A DNA stretch of 64,000 nt. It comes from Limosilactobacillus pontis. GTDB lineage: Bacteria; Bacillota; Bacilli; Lactobacillales; Lactobacillaceae. The translations under genes and the position numbers were made by a program. Location: NCBI RefSeq assembly GCF_002940945.1, contig NZ_PNFV01000007.1, positions 53,102-117,101 of the forward strand, given 5' to 3'. The notes under the pieces are model-generated. The model ran no database searches. It saw only the letters and a program-made list of their open reading frames with translations, and had not been told where the DNA came from. Every line of letters begins with the position of its first letter. The stretch's first letter is position 1. Shown piece after piece: positions 46,745-55,653 of this stretch.

Positions 46745-49195
46745 ATGCTATCAAAAAAGAATGTAAGATTAATGATTGAAAAACAACAGCCACGCAAGCA
46801 GCAGTTTGGGATCCGCAAGCTGAGTATCGGTGTGGTGTCCGTGTTATTGGGACTACTATTTATCGGTGGTGGCAACCAGGTGGCCGCTGATGACCAGCAA
46901 CTGGCTGCAACAGTGGACGCAAGCGTGGTGGCGAGTGGTACACCAATAAGTGACCATATAACGGCGAGTAGTGCTTCAACTTTAAACCCAACTAGTAGTG
47001 AGACAACTGTGGTGGCTAGCCCAGCAAGTACCGCTGCTCCATTAAGTACGCCTAGCAGTGCAGCTTCAAGTGTGAGCACATCGCCGGTGCTTAGCAGTCA
47101 GCCAGCGAGTCAGGTGGTAGCTAGCCAACAACCGGTCCAGCCAGTGGTCAATGACGCAAGTGCGAGCAGTCAGCCGGTCAACCCCGCTGTAGTGGAGACG
47201 CCGCAACCGGTGGTTAGCGATGTTCCAGTCAGTGATGCCAGTGCAGTGGAAAGCACTGTAACAAACGTGGATGGGGTTAATACGGAGAAGACACCATCAC
47301 CGTCCGACCAACCTAGCAACGAACCAACACCACAAGATGTGGTCCAGACTGTGGACAAGATTCACTTTGACCAAGTCTTAAAGGACAAATACAACATTGA
47401 CGTTAACCATCTTGACGCCAAGAGTGTCCTGATGTTAGCTTCCCTGTTTCACATCTTCGCCAACGAAGCTAACTTGGGCGCTGACGTGAACGGTAACATT
47501 GCCGTGGGAATTCTTAACAGTAATGTGGACTTTGGGACCCGTGGTGACTCTGTTCATCTGACACAGGGTGACATCTACTACATCCAGCAGCTTAACACTG
47601 GTCTGCAGAATGGTTCTTTCAGAAACGAACACTTCAACCACGTGGTATTCGGCCAGAATGTTAATGTGGAGATCATCAATGGACAGGTCTACGTTAACGG
47701 CCATCATATGGTAAACCTTAAGCCGGAAGAGGTTTTCAAAGACGCTACCGGTAGTAACTACATTGATTTTCCGACGGTCTTCCAGCGTCTATTGAAGGCG
47801 TCAAATTTCTACGCTAGCCAGGAAGAATCAGCTGGGGTAATCAAGGACTTTACCGACCAGAATAATCGCTACGTGGATGTTTCTAACGCGGTAGCCAAGG
47901 ATAATGTTATCTACGTAAACATTCCGTTTGAATATCTTACACACCCGCAGCCAATCAAGATTTTTGGATTATCGAGCAAGGTTCACGGACCGACTGTAGT
48001 GATTAATGTGATCGGGATGCCGGCGGATGGTATGGTTTCAATTTCTACGCAAATAAAGCTGCACTATGATGATGAGAAGAACAATCACGTTAACCCAGGC
48101 GAAAGCCACGCTCACCCGAACCATGTCCTGTGGAACTTTGGGGAGACTACTGCCCAAATCAATATCGGAAGCGGGCACTTCATGGGAAGCCTGTTAGCAC
48201 CGAATGCGCACGTGATAGCTGGGGTGAACGTCGATGGGAATATCATTGCCAGCATTGTCGACATCAAGGGTGGTGAGAGTCATAAGTGGGACATTCACCC
48301 GGTAGAGCCGCCGAGCTTTATCGTGATACCAGACCCAACGAATCCGACGAGTCCGACGAGCCCGACGAGCCCAACAAATCCGACGAGCCCAACAAGTCCA
48401 ACAAATCCGACAAGTCCAACGAATCCGACGAGCCCAACGCAGCCAACAGAGCAGCCGAGTGACCCACAGCCGACGAGTCCAACGCAGCCAACAGAGCAGC
48501 CAAGTGCTCCACAGCCGACGAGTCCAACGCAGCCAACAGAGCAGCCAAGTGCTCCACAGCCAACGAGTCCAACGCAGCCAACGGAGCAGCCAAGTGCTCC
48601 ACAACCGACGAATCCAACGCAGCCAACAGAGCAGCCAAGTGCTCCACAGCCAACGAGTCCAACGCAGCCAACAGAGCAGCCGAGTGCTCCACAGCCGACG
48701 GAGCCAGAGCAGCCAACGGAGCAGCCGAGTGACCCACAGCCAACAGAGCCAGAGCAGCCAACGGAACCAGAACAACCGACAGAACCGACGGAGCCAAGTG
48801 ACCCACAGCCGACGAGCCCAACGCAGCCAACAGAGCAGCCGACGGAACCAGGTACCGTCGAGCCACCGACAGTTGAAGAGGAAGTGGCGGGGACAACCAA
48901 CAAAGGTGATGATTCAAAAGATAACAACGACGCTCCAAAGCCAGAACCGACACCGGTGAAGCCGCTAGTTACCCATCCTGAGAAGACTACGACTCTAAAG
49001 AGCAACCAGCCAAATCAGGAGAAAGTGACGATGGCCTCGGCAGACGCGGTAGCAACTAGCCAGACCAGCAGCAAGGATGAGGGCCTCCCGCAGACGGGAG
49101 CTGCTGATAACCACGGAATCCTTTTGGGAATTGCATTGGCTATCACTGCTCAATTAGTGATTTGGGGACTGGTTAAGCCTAAGAAGAAAAAGTAA
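46745..49195 (+). CDS. LPXTG-anchored choice-of-anchor A adhesin with YSIRK-type signal
   Basis: 816-residue surface protein paralogous to the adhesin on the other side of codBA. The signal is of YSIRK type (FGIRKLSIGVVSVLLG). Residues about 50-215 are Ser/Thr/Val/Pro-rich and probably glycosylated. The choice-of-anchor-A domain spans about 231-518 (FHIFANEANLGADVNGNIAV ... SGHFMGSLLAPNAHVIAGVNVDGNII). A long Pro-rich stalk of TSP/TNP and 15-residue TSPTQPTEQPSAPQP repeats follows. Sorting signal LPQTG at 781-785, hydrophobic helix, KPKKKK tail. Start ATG 46745 has AGGAGG nine bases upstream; an ATG five bases earlier is out of frame. GC content resembles the genome more than that of its paralogue. 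Confidence 0.93.
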   Translation: MLSKKNVRLMIEKQQPRKQQFGIRKLSIGVVSVLLGLLFIGGGNQVAADDQQLAATVDASVVASGTPISDHITASSASTLNPTSSETTVVASPASTAAPLSTPSSAASSVSTSPVLSSQPASQVVASQQPVQPVVNDASASSQPVNPAVVETPQPVVSDVPVSDASAVESTVTNVDGVNTEKTPSPSDQPSNEPTPQDVVQTVDKIHFDQVLKDKYNIDVNHLDAKSVLMLASLFHIFANEANLGADVNGNIAVGILNSNVDFGTRGDSVHLTQGDIYYIQQLNTGLQNGSFRNEHFNHVVFGQNVNVEIINGQVYVNGHHMVNLKPEEVFKDATGSNYIDFPTVFQRLLKASNFYASQEESAGVIKDFTDQNNRYVDVSNAVAKDNVIYVNIPFEYLTHPQPIKIFGLSSKVHGPTVVINVIGMPADGMVSISTQIKLHYDDEKNNHVNPGESHAHPNHVLWNFGETTAQINIGSGHFMGSLLAPNAHVIAGVNVDGNIIASIVDIKGGESHKWDIHPVEPPSFIVIPDPTNPTSPTSPTSPTNPTSPTSPTNPTSPTNPTSPTQPTEQPSDPQPTSPTQPTEQPSAPQPTSPTQPTEQPSAPQPTSPTQPTEQPSAPQPTNPTQPTEQPSAPQPTSPTQPTEQPSAPQPTEPEQPTEQPSDPQPTEPEQPTEPEQPTEPTEPSDPQPTSPTQPTEQPTEPGTVEPPTVEEEVAGTTNKGDDSKDNNDAPKPEPTPVKPLVTHPEKTTTLKSNQPNQEKVTMASADAVATSQTSSKDEGLPQTGAADNHGILLGIALAITAQLVIWGLVKPKKKK
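48338..48742 (+). repeat. Tandem 9-bp and 45-bp repeats (adhesin stalk)
   Basis: Ten 9-base units coding TSP or TNP (48338-48427) are followed by seven 45-base units coding TSPTQPTEQPSAPQP with small variations (48428-48742), then degenerate copies. Copy number is likely to vary between strains. Confidence 0.85.
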
Positions 49196-49200
49196 CTAGA

Positions 49201-49246
49201 AAAAAGCATGCTGTAACTCAAAATTGAGCTGCAACATGCTTTTTCA
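49201..49246. terminator. Bidirectional terminator between adhesin 2 and the CBS-ACT gene
   Basis: AAAAAGCATG and CATGCTTTTT form the outer stem, with CTCAA/TTGAG inside, between convergent genes. Confidence 0.85.
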
Positions 49247-49252
49247 TGTTTA

Positions 49253-49891
49253 TCAGTAACCCTGGTGTAGGTCCTCAACCTCGGGCACCTCAAATCCCTT
49301 CTTAGTCAGGCGTTTAACGACTTTCTCCATTTTTTCGTGGCTGACGTCGGCTGGCAGGGTAAAGAGAATTTGCTTGACCGACGAGTGCTGAGGGTCGAAA
49401 GAAAGAACGTTAACGATCTGGCAGTAGCGAGTGATTTCTTTGGTAGCCGTCATCAGTGCTCCTCGTTCGTCAGGAGCGACCACCGTCAGAACGTAGCTGC
49501 CGTTGTTGACATTCCAGCCTTCTGCTAGGACTCGGAGCAGGCTGTTGTGCGTCAGAATTCCGTAGAACTGATTATTTTCATCGAGAACTGCAATGTAGGG
49601 CAGGTCACGGATAGCAAAGAAGACCGAGAAGAAGGCTGATTTGATGGATACAAACTTGGTGGCGTTCTTGAGCAGGGCAGTCACCGGTAGGTTCATGTCG
49701 CCATTGCGGGACTTGTGACGGTAGAGGTGCATCTTGTAAATATTGCCCCGGAAGATCTTGCCAGACTCGTCGAGGACCGGCACGCAACGATAGCCGGTGT
49801 TCTCCAAGACCGTCAGTGCTTCGGCAAGGGTGGCTGTTTCGGGTAGGGTCGTCAGAGTGTCCTTTTTCTTGATGAGTGAACTAAAAATCAT
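49253..49891 (-). CDS. CBS-pair plus ACT domain protein (CbpA-like, possible c-di-AMP binder)
   Basis: 212-residue cytosolic protein with two CBS motifs (about residues 10-60 and 75-125: GYRCVPVLDESGKIFRG and LPYIAVLDENNQFYGILTH) and a C-terminal ACT-like domain (SYVLTVVAPDERGALMTAT...). The same architecture occurs in Firmicutes CBS-ACT proteins that bind cyclic di-AMP, such as Listeria CbpA. Binding here is inferred. AGAGGAA precedes the ATG. A minus-strand extended -10 (TGTTATGAT) lies about 45 bases upstream. Single gene. Confidence 0.85.
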   Translation of the reverse strand: MIFSSLIKKKDTLTTLPETATLAEALTVLENTGYRCVPVLDESGKIFRGNIYKMHLYRHKSRNGDMNLPVTALLKNATKFVSIKSAFFSVFFAIRDLPYIAVLDENNQFYGILTHNSLLRVLAEGWNVNNGSYVLTVVAPDERGALMTATKEITRYCQIVNVLSFDPQHSSVKQILFTLPADVSHEKMEKVVKRLTKKGFEVPEVEDLHQGY

Positions 49892-50013
49892 GATACTATT
49901 CCTCTATTTCGTTTCTTAAGTGCACTAAACATCATAACACAATTTCAGTACTGCCATGAGCATGAGAAAGCAATGTAAATGGATTTAGAATTACTGCTAA
50001 CGGGGCATGATAG

Positions 50014-50042
50014 TTTTCACTTTGGGGCGGTAAGCGTATAAT
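50014..50042 (+). promoter_or_regulatory. Probable promoter of pth-mfd
   Basis: TTTTCA (50014-50019), a 17-base spacer and a perfect TATAAT (50037-50042). Confidence 0.5.
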
Positions 50043-50123
50043 ATGTAACGGATACACTGCTGGACGGGGTTCTCTCCCGTGCGGCCTTTTTGCATTTTTG
50101 ACGCGAAGGGATGGAGAATAATT

Positions 50124-50684
50124 ATGAAGATGATTGTTGGCTTAGGAAACATCGGGACCCGTTACGATGAGACGCGGCACAATACTGGTTTCATGGTCGT
50201 GGACCAGCTGGCTCGGGACTATCACTTGGGGGCTTTTAGCCATCTCAAGCAGGAAGCGGTCGCGGTCAGCGGCGTGATCAACGGTACGAAGGTGATGCTG
50301 GTCAAACCAACTACCTTCATGAACGACTCAGGACGGGCGGTTGGCCCTTTGGTTGACTATTATGGTCTGGACCTCGCCGACCTAGTGATTGTCAACGATG
50401 ACTTGGATATGCCGGTTGGTCAGATCCGTCTGAAAACTCATGGTGCCTCAGGTGGTCATAACGGGCTGAAGAGTATCATCAACGCCCTGGGTACTAAGCA
50501 GTTTAACCGGGTTAAACTCGGTATCGACCACCCCCAGCATGGGACGGTAGTTGGCCATGTCCTGGGTAAGTTTACCAAGGAGGAACGGCCCCAGTTCGAT
50601 GCGGCTGTTGTACAGGCAGAGCACGCACTAGAGGACTGGCTCAAGGGTGAGGATTTCGCCCAGTTGATGAATGACTATAACTAA
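50124..50684 (+). CDS. pth: Peptidyl-tRNA hydrolase
   Basis: 186-residue enzyme that frees tRNA from stalled peptidyl-tRNA. Active-site region GLGNIGTRYDETRHNTGF includes Asn9 and catalytic His19; KPTTFMNDSGRAV and the NDDLDMPVGQIRLK and GASGGHNGLKSI segments are conserved. A 15-codon in-frame extension lacks a ribosome binding site; ATG 50124 follows GGATGGAG. It leads the run pth-mfd-rqcP-divIC. Confidence 0.97.
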   Translation: MKMIVGLGNIGTRYDETRHNTGFMVVDQLARDYHLGAFSHLKQEAVAVSGVINGTKVMLVKPTTFMNDSGRAVGPLVDYYGLDLADLVIVNDDLDMPVGQIRLKTHGASGGHNGLKSIINALGTKQFNRVKLGIDHPQHGTVVGHVLGKFTKEERPQFDAAVVQAEHALEDWLKGEDFAQLMNDYN

Positions 50685-50716
50685 GGAATCAGGATTAGTG
50701 AAGGGAGTGAATAGTT

Positions 50717-53700
50717 GTGCAGCTTGCGGACTTTATTGAAAAGATGCCCGCTTTTCAGAAGATTAGCACACGGTTGAAACCGGCCAGTCGTCAATTGGTC
50801 ACCGGCATCTCCGGCTCGGCACGAGCACTCCTTTTGTCGGCACTTCAGGATAAGCAGACTCGACCGCTCCTGGTGGTGACTGACAGCATAGCCCACATGC
50901 AGGAGCTGGCCGACGATCTGGGCAGCTTGGTTGGTGAAGAACGGATCTTTCAATTTCCGGTTGAGGAGGTGTTAGCGGCTGAGGTGGCAACCAGCTCGCC
51001 TAACTACCGCCTTCAACGGGTGCAGTCCCTGGCGGCGCTGGGTAAGCAGGAAGCCGCTATCGTGGTGACGTCGGCGGCTGGGCTGCGCCGAAACGTGGTC
51101 TCCCCCAAGTTCTTTGCTCAGGCCACCCTAAAAGTTGCAGCCGGGGATGAATTAGATCCTCAGCAGGCCCGTGATCAGTTAAGTGCAATGGGCTACCAGT
51201 TGCAGAAGATGGTCCTGCGTCCCGGTGACTTTGCGGTCCGGGGGTCGATTATTGACATTTACGCTTTGAACACGACCGATCCGGTCCGAATCGACCTCTT
51301 CGATACTGAGGTCGACTCGTTACGCTACTTTGACGCCAGTACTCAGCGAAGTATCAAGAATATTGACCAGGTAGAGATTCTGCCCGCTACCGACTTTATC
51401 CTACCTCCGACCGAATTTGACCGGGTCCGTCAGGCGGTAACTGATCAGTATCACCAGCTGATGGCACAGTTGACGGACACGGATGACGATATCCGTCAAC
51501 AGGTCGCCAACCGTTTTGAACCGATGTTAACGGCGCTCGCCCAGCACCGGCTAACTAATGATCTCCAAGAGTTCAGTAATCTGGTCTACCCGGCGGCTCA
51601 CTCCTTGCTCGATTACCTGGCAGCTGACGGGGTAGTCTATTTTGATGATTTTGGGCGAATTAAACAGGCGGCTAAGCAGATGGCAGCCGAGGACCAGTCC
51701 TGGCTGGCCGATAAAGTAAAGTACCACCAGCTGGTGACGGTTCCCCAACTAGGCAACGATCTAGACCAGCTGACCAAGAGTGACGAGCATGCCCAACTTT
51801 ATGGGGCTCTCTTCAAGAAGGGGATGGGCAGCCTGCGCTTCACCCAGCTGGTCGAACTGACGACCCGGCCGATGCAGCGTTTCTTCGGTCAGATGCCCTT
51901 GCTCAAGACGGAACTTCAGCACTGGACTGACCAGGGTCAAACCGTGGTCCTGATGGCCAACAGCAAGTCTCGTCGTGACCAGATTGCCCGAACCCTTCAC
52001 GACTTTGGAATTGAGGCGACCGAAACCGGGACTACTGCTCTGCGTCCCAACGTGATCCAACTGGTGGCGGCTAACCTAAATAACGGTTTTGAGATGCCGG
52101 CAGGCGGATTGGTGGTTATCACCGAGGGTGAAATGTTTAAGCAGGTGACCAAGCGGCGTCATCGGCCCCAAAAACTGGCCAACGCGGAACGACTTAAGAG
52201 TTACACCGACCTCAAGCCAGGAGACTATGTGGTCCATGTTAACCACGGGATTGGGATCTTTAGCGGGATCCGGACGATGACAGTTGACGGTGTTCATCAG
52301 GATTACATGGTGATTAATTACCGCAACAACGCCCAGATCTTCGTACCGGTAACCCAGCTGAATCTGGTTCAGAAATACGTCTCGTCCGAATCGAAGACGC
52401 CCCGGATCAATCGTCTTGGTGGTAATGAATGGGCGAAGACTAAGCGCCGAGTAGCTGCCAAGGTTGAGGACATTGCCGACGAACTGGTTGATCTCTATTC
52501 TAAGCGCGAGACGGCCAAGGGTTACGCCTTCCCGGCTGACGACTACCTGCAGAAGCAATTCGATGCCAATTTTCCCTATACGGAGACCCGTGACCAGTTA
52601 CGGAGCATCAATGAGATCAAGCAGGACATGGAGAAGGCCAAGCCAATGGACCGCCTTTTGGTCGGGGATGTTGGTTACGGTAAGACCGAGGTTGCAATGC
52701 GAGCCATCTTCAAGGCGGTTGCGGGTGGTAAACAGGTAGCTTTTCTAGTGCCGACGACCGTTCTGGCCCAGCAGCACTATGACACCATGACCAAACGTTT
52801 TGCGGGCTTTCCAATCAAGATTGCGCTGATGTCACGTTTTAAGACCAACAAGGAACTCAAAGAGACCGATGCTGCACTTGCGGCCGGCAAGGTTGACGTC
52901 GTCGTCGGCACCCACCGGATTCTCTCCAAGGATGTTCGCTTCAAGGACCTTGGTCTGGTGATCGTCGATGAGGAACAACGTTTTGGCGTCAAGCATAAGG
53001 AACGTCTCAAGGAGCTGAAGAACAACGTTGACGTTTTGACACTGACGGCAACCCCGATCCCGCGGACCCTTCACATGTCGATGCTGGGGGTCCGGGACCT
53101 CTCCGTCTTGGAGACTCCTCCAGCAGGCCGTTTCTCGATTCAGACCTATGTGATGGAGCAAAACGACGGTGCCATCCGCGACGGGATCATGCGTGAGATG
53201 CAGCGGGGCGGTCAGGTTTATTACCTGCACAATCGGGTTAGTGATATTGAGGAGACGGTTGCTAAGCTCAAGGAACTTGTTCCCGAGGCTGCAATTGGCT
53301 ATATCAATGGCCAGATGAGTGAAAATGAGCTGGAGACAGTTCTATACGAATTCATCCAGGGCAACTACGATGTTCTGGTGACGACCTCGATCATCGAAAC
53401 CGGGGTGGATATTCCTAACGTTAATACCCTTTTTGTGGAGAATGCAGACCGGATGGGGCTGGCCCAGCTCTACCAGATTCGGGGACGGATTGGACGGAGT
53501 AACCGGGTTGCTTATGCCTATTTCATGTATCAGCCTAACAAGGTTCTGACCGAACTGGGGGAGAAACGGTTAGCGGCAATTCGAGACTTCACCGAGCTCG
53601 GATCTGGATTCAAGATTGCAATGCGGGACCTGGCGATCCGGGGAGCTGGTAACCTGCTCGGTAAGCAGCAGCACGGCTTTATCGACTCGGTAGGGTATGA

Positions 53701-54247
53701 TCTCTACTCGGCCATGCTCAGTGATGCGGTGGCCAAAAAGCAGGGGAAGAAGGTCAAAGTAACCGCTGACGCCGAGGTCGAATTGGGGGTCGAGGCCTAC
53801 TTGCCGGATGACTATATTGATGACCAGCAACAGAAGATTGAGCTGTACAAGACCATTCGTCAGGCCACTGATGATAACGAGCTGTTGGATATCCAGGGTG
53901 ATTTAATTGATCGCTTTGGCGACTACCCGACTGCGGTTGGTAACCTACTGTTGATTAGTAAATTGAAACGGCGTGCTGATCTGGCGTTGATTGCCCAGAT
54001 TAAGCGTCAGCGGGATAACATTATGATTACCTTCAGTCCTAAGGGAAGCCATCTGGTCAAAGTGGCCGCGATTATCAAGCAGCTGGCTAAAACTCACTTC
54101 AAGGCCACCCTGGGAGAGCGCGACCAGCAGCTGACCATCCGACTGGTGATCCAGCCGAAGATGACGACCAGCGACTGGCTCAATCAGCTTCTCAAGCTGG
54201 TTGGTGGCCTGGCCGATGTCGTGCAGAACAACAACCAAGCAGCATGA
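50717..54247 (+). CDS. mfd: Transcription-repair coupling factor
   Basis: 1176-residue Mfd that removes stalled RNA polymerase and recruits UvrA. The N-terminal UvrB-like region (to about 350) is followed by the RNA-polymerase-interacting domain ([20 protein letters not shown], about 490-560). The helicase has Walker [16 protein letters not shown] ([10 protein letters not shown]), [15 protein letters not shown] and [10 protein letters not shown]. The C-terminal D7 domain completes it. GTG start with AAGGGAG upstream. Full length for the family. Confidence 0.98.
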   Translation: MQLADFIEKMPAFQKISTRLKPASRQLVTGISGSARALLLSALQDKQTRPLLVVTDSIAHMQELADDLGSLVGEERIFQFPVEEVLAAEVATSSPNYRLQRVQSLAALGKQEAAIVVTSAAGLRRNVVSPKFFAQATLKVAAGDELDPQQARDQLSAMGYQLQKMVLRPGDFAVRGSIIDIYALNTTDPVRIDLFDTEVDSLRYFDASTQRSIKNIDQVEILPATDFILPPTEFDRVRQAVTDQYHQLMAQLTDTDDDIRQQVANRFEPMLTALAQHRLTNDLQEFSNLVYPAAHSLLDYLAADGVVYFDDFGRIKQAAKQMAAEDQSWLADKVKYHQLVTVPQLGNDLDQLTKSDEHAQLYGALFKKGMGSLRFTQLVELTTRPMQRFFGQMPLLKTELQHWTDQGQTVVLMANSKSRRDQIARTLHDFGIEATETGTTALRPNVIQLVAANLNNGFEMPAGGLVVITEGEMFKQVTKRRHRPQKLANAERLKSYTDLKPGDYVVHVNHGIGIFSGIRTMTVDGVHQDYMVINYRNNAQIFVPVTQLNLVQKYVSSESKTPRINRLGGNEWAKTKRRVAAKVEDIADELVDLYSKRETAKGYAFPADDYLQKQFDANFPYTETRDQLRSINEIKQDMEKAKPMDRLLVGDVGYGKTEVAMRAIFKAVAGGKQVAFLVPTTVLAQQHYDTMTKRFAGFPIKIALMSRFKTNKELKETDAALAAGKVDVVVGTHRILSKDVRFKDLGLVIVDEEQRFGVKHKERLKELKNNVDVLTLTATPIPRTLHMSMLGVRDLSVLETPPAGRFSIQTYVMEQNDGAIRDGIMREMQRGGQVYYLHNRVSDIEETVAKLKELVPEAAIGYINGQMSENELETVLYEFIQGNYDVLVTTSIIETGVDIPNVNTLFVENADRMGLAQLYQIRGRIGRSNRVAYAYFMYQPNKVLTELGEKRLAAIRDFTELGSGFKIAMRDLAIRGAGNLLGKQQHGFIDSVGYDLYSAMLSDAVAKKQGKKVKVTADAEVELGVEAYLPDDYIDDQQQKIELYKTIRQATDDNELLDIQGDLIDRFGDYPTAVGNLLLISKLKRRADLALIAQIKRQRDNIMITFSPKGSHLVKVAAIIKQLAKTHFKATLGERDQQLTIRLVIQPKMTTSDWLNQLLKLVGGLADVVQNNNQAA

Positions 54248-54266
54248 AAATGATGGAGGATTACAA

Positions 54267-54533
54267 ATGCGATTAGATAAGTTCTTAAAGGTTTCACGGA
54301 TCATTAAGCGGCGGTCGGTCGCTAAGGAGATTGCTGATCAAGGGCGAATCCTGGTTAACGACCGGCCGGCCAAGTCATCGACCAAGGTGGCAGCTGGTGA
54401 TACCTTGACGATCAAGTTTGGCAACAAGACTGAAGTGGTCAAGATCAACCAGATCGTGGAGACCACCAAGAAAAGTGATGCTGAGGATATGTATGAGATT
54501 ATAGACGAGAAGTACGCTGAAAATTTTGATTGA
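54267..54533 (+). CDS. rqcP: RqcP (YabO), S4-domain ribosome quality control protein
   Basis: 88-residue S4-domain protein. [24 protein letters not shown] and [16 protein letters not shown] form the S4 RNA-binding fold; the acidic tail ends YAENFD. RqcP acts with RqcH on stalled 50S subunits during alanine tailing. A longer in-frame ORF overlaps mfd, but GATGGAGG before ATG 54267 sets the start 19 bases after the mfd stop. Confidence 0.95.
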   Translation: MRLDKFLKVSRIIKRRSVAKEIADQGRILVNDRPAKSSTKVAAGDTLTIKFGNKTEVVKINQIVETTKKSDAEDMYEIIDEKYAENFD

Positions 54534-54637
54534 AACTATAAAAATGTTGATATTTTGTTCGATAAGTTATAGACAAGCGGGCACTTTCATTGATATACTA
54601 AAAAGAGAATAAAATCATAGAAAGTGAGGGGAATCAA

Positions 54638-54988
54638 TTGAAAAATCGCAAAGTTGTTCAGCTTAAGACCCCTCATACCCAGCAGATAAGCATGGATCGG
54701 GCGGCACGCCACCGTGTTCATGTCCGTCGCTGTGAACGGATTGTGGCGGTTTTTGCCATCATTTTCCTCTTTCTGGGATTTCAAATCGTACGTAGCCGGC
54801 ATTCCCTTACCAAGGTCAACGCCAGCATTCGTCAGACGCAGACCCAGCTTGCGGCGCAGAAAGCTAAGGGGCAAAAGCTTAATCAACAGGTCAAACAGTT
54901 GCATGACCCTGAGTACATTCAGCAGGTAATTCGTTCAAAATACAATTACAGCAAGAAGGGTGAAACAGTTTATAATCTGAATGATTGA
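54638..54988 (+). CDS. divIC: Cell division protein DivIC (FtsB-like)
   Basis: 116-residue bitopic membrane protein of the septum-forming complex with FtsL and DivIB. A basic cytoplasmic N-terminus of about 35 residues, one membrane helix (IVAVFAIIFLFLGFQIV) and an extracellular coiled coil (LTKVNASIRQTQTQLAAQKAKGQKLNQQVKQL), ending in the DPEYIQQVIRSKYNYSKKGE motif typical of DivIC. TTG start with GAGGGG six bases upstream. A promoter-like TAGACA/TATACT pair with an 18-base spacer lies 40 bases upstream. Confidence 0.95.
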   Translation: MKNRKVVQLKTPHTQQISMDRAARHRVHVRRCERIVAVFAIIFLFLGFQIVRSRHSLTKVNASIRQTQTQLAAQKAKGQKLNQQVKQLHDPEYIQQVIRSKYNYSKKGETVYNLND

Positions 54989-54993
54989 CGAGT

Positions 54994-55036
54994 ATCGCGT
55001 GGATTATGGTCGAAAGATCAGATCCGCGCGATTTTT
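54994..55036 (+). terminator. Terminator after divIC
   Basis: ATCGCGTGGAT (54994-55004) pairs with ATCCGCGCGAT (55022-55032) with one G-T pair, then TTTTT. Confidence 0.85.
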
Positions 55037-55157
55037 CGCTTGATTTAGCACTAATAATGGTTCAAACTATACTTGTTTGTAGAAATATGTATGGTATACT
55101 CATTACCAAGTTAATTACAAAAATAATTAGATGATTCGAGGAGGATCTTAGAGTTTC

Positions 55158-55652
55158 ATGGCAATTGAAGTGGGAGCAAAGGTTTCAGGTAAGGTTTCAG
55201 GAATTACAAACTTTGGTGCGTTCGTTGACCTGGACGATAACCAGACGGGACTGGTACACATCAGTCAGATTTCTGATAAGTACATTAAGGACATCCACGA
55301 CGTTTTGTCAGTGGGAGACACGGTGACGGTCAAGGTTACCCGGGTTGGTGACGATGGTAAGATTGCCCTTTCGATGAAAGCGGCGGCTCCACACGAACAA
55401 CACGAAGGCCATGAACACGGTCATTTTGATCATCGTCAACACGGTGAGGAACGTCATTTCCACCACGCACGCAACAATGACTTCCATGGTCGCCGGAGTG
55501 GTTTCAATGGTGGTCATCACCACAGTAGTCATCAGCATGAGAACTTTGATGACATGCTGGCAGGCTACTTGAAGGAAAGTGAATCTCGTTTGTCAACGCT
55601 GAAACGCCAGACAGACGGTAAGCGTGGCGGCCGTGGCGGCCGGCGGAGCTAA
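55158..55652 (+). CDS. S1-domain RNA-binding protein with His-rich tail (YabR-like)
   Basis: 164 residues. Residues 1-75 form an S1 domain (GAKVSGKVSGITNFGAFVDL ... GLVHISQISDKYI ... GKIALSMKA). Residues 80-135 are extremely His-rich, mixed with Glu, Asp, Gly and Arg, and the C-terminus ends in a GKRGGRGGRRS RNA-binding-like stretch. The place between divIC and tilS is that of Bacillus yabR. An extended -10 (TGGTATACT, 55092-55100) with TTGTTT 16 bases upstream drives it. AGGAGG lies 13 bases before the ATG, longer than usual. Function unknown; binding to ribosome or mRNA is likely from the S1 fold. Confidence 0.92.
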   Translation: MAIEVGAKVSGKVSGITNFGAFVDLDDNQTGLVHISQISDKYIKDIHDVLSVGDTVTVKVTRVGDDGKIALSMKAAAPHEQHEGHEHGHFDHRQHGEERHFHHARNNDFHGRRSGFNGGHHHSSHQHENFDDMLAGYLKESESRLSTLKRQTDGKRGGRGGRRS

Positions 55653-55653
55653 C

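Noticed and set aside
48194..49005. Long minus-strand ORFs rich in Trp/Leu/Arg or Gly/Val/Cys opposite adhesin 2
   Set aside because: They are the reverse complement of the Pro-Thr-Gln repeats and carry no independent signals.
50060..50100. Hairpin ACGGG/CCCGT followed by T-run before pth as an attenuator
   Set aside because: The stem is only five pairs and the T-run begins several bases after it; too weak to call.
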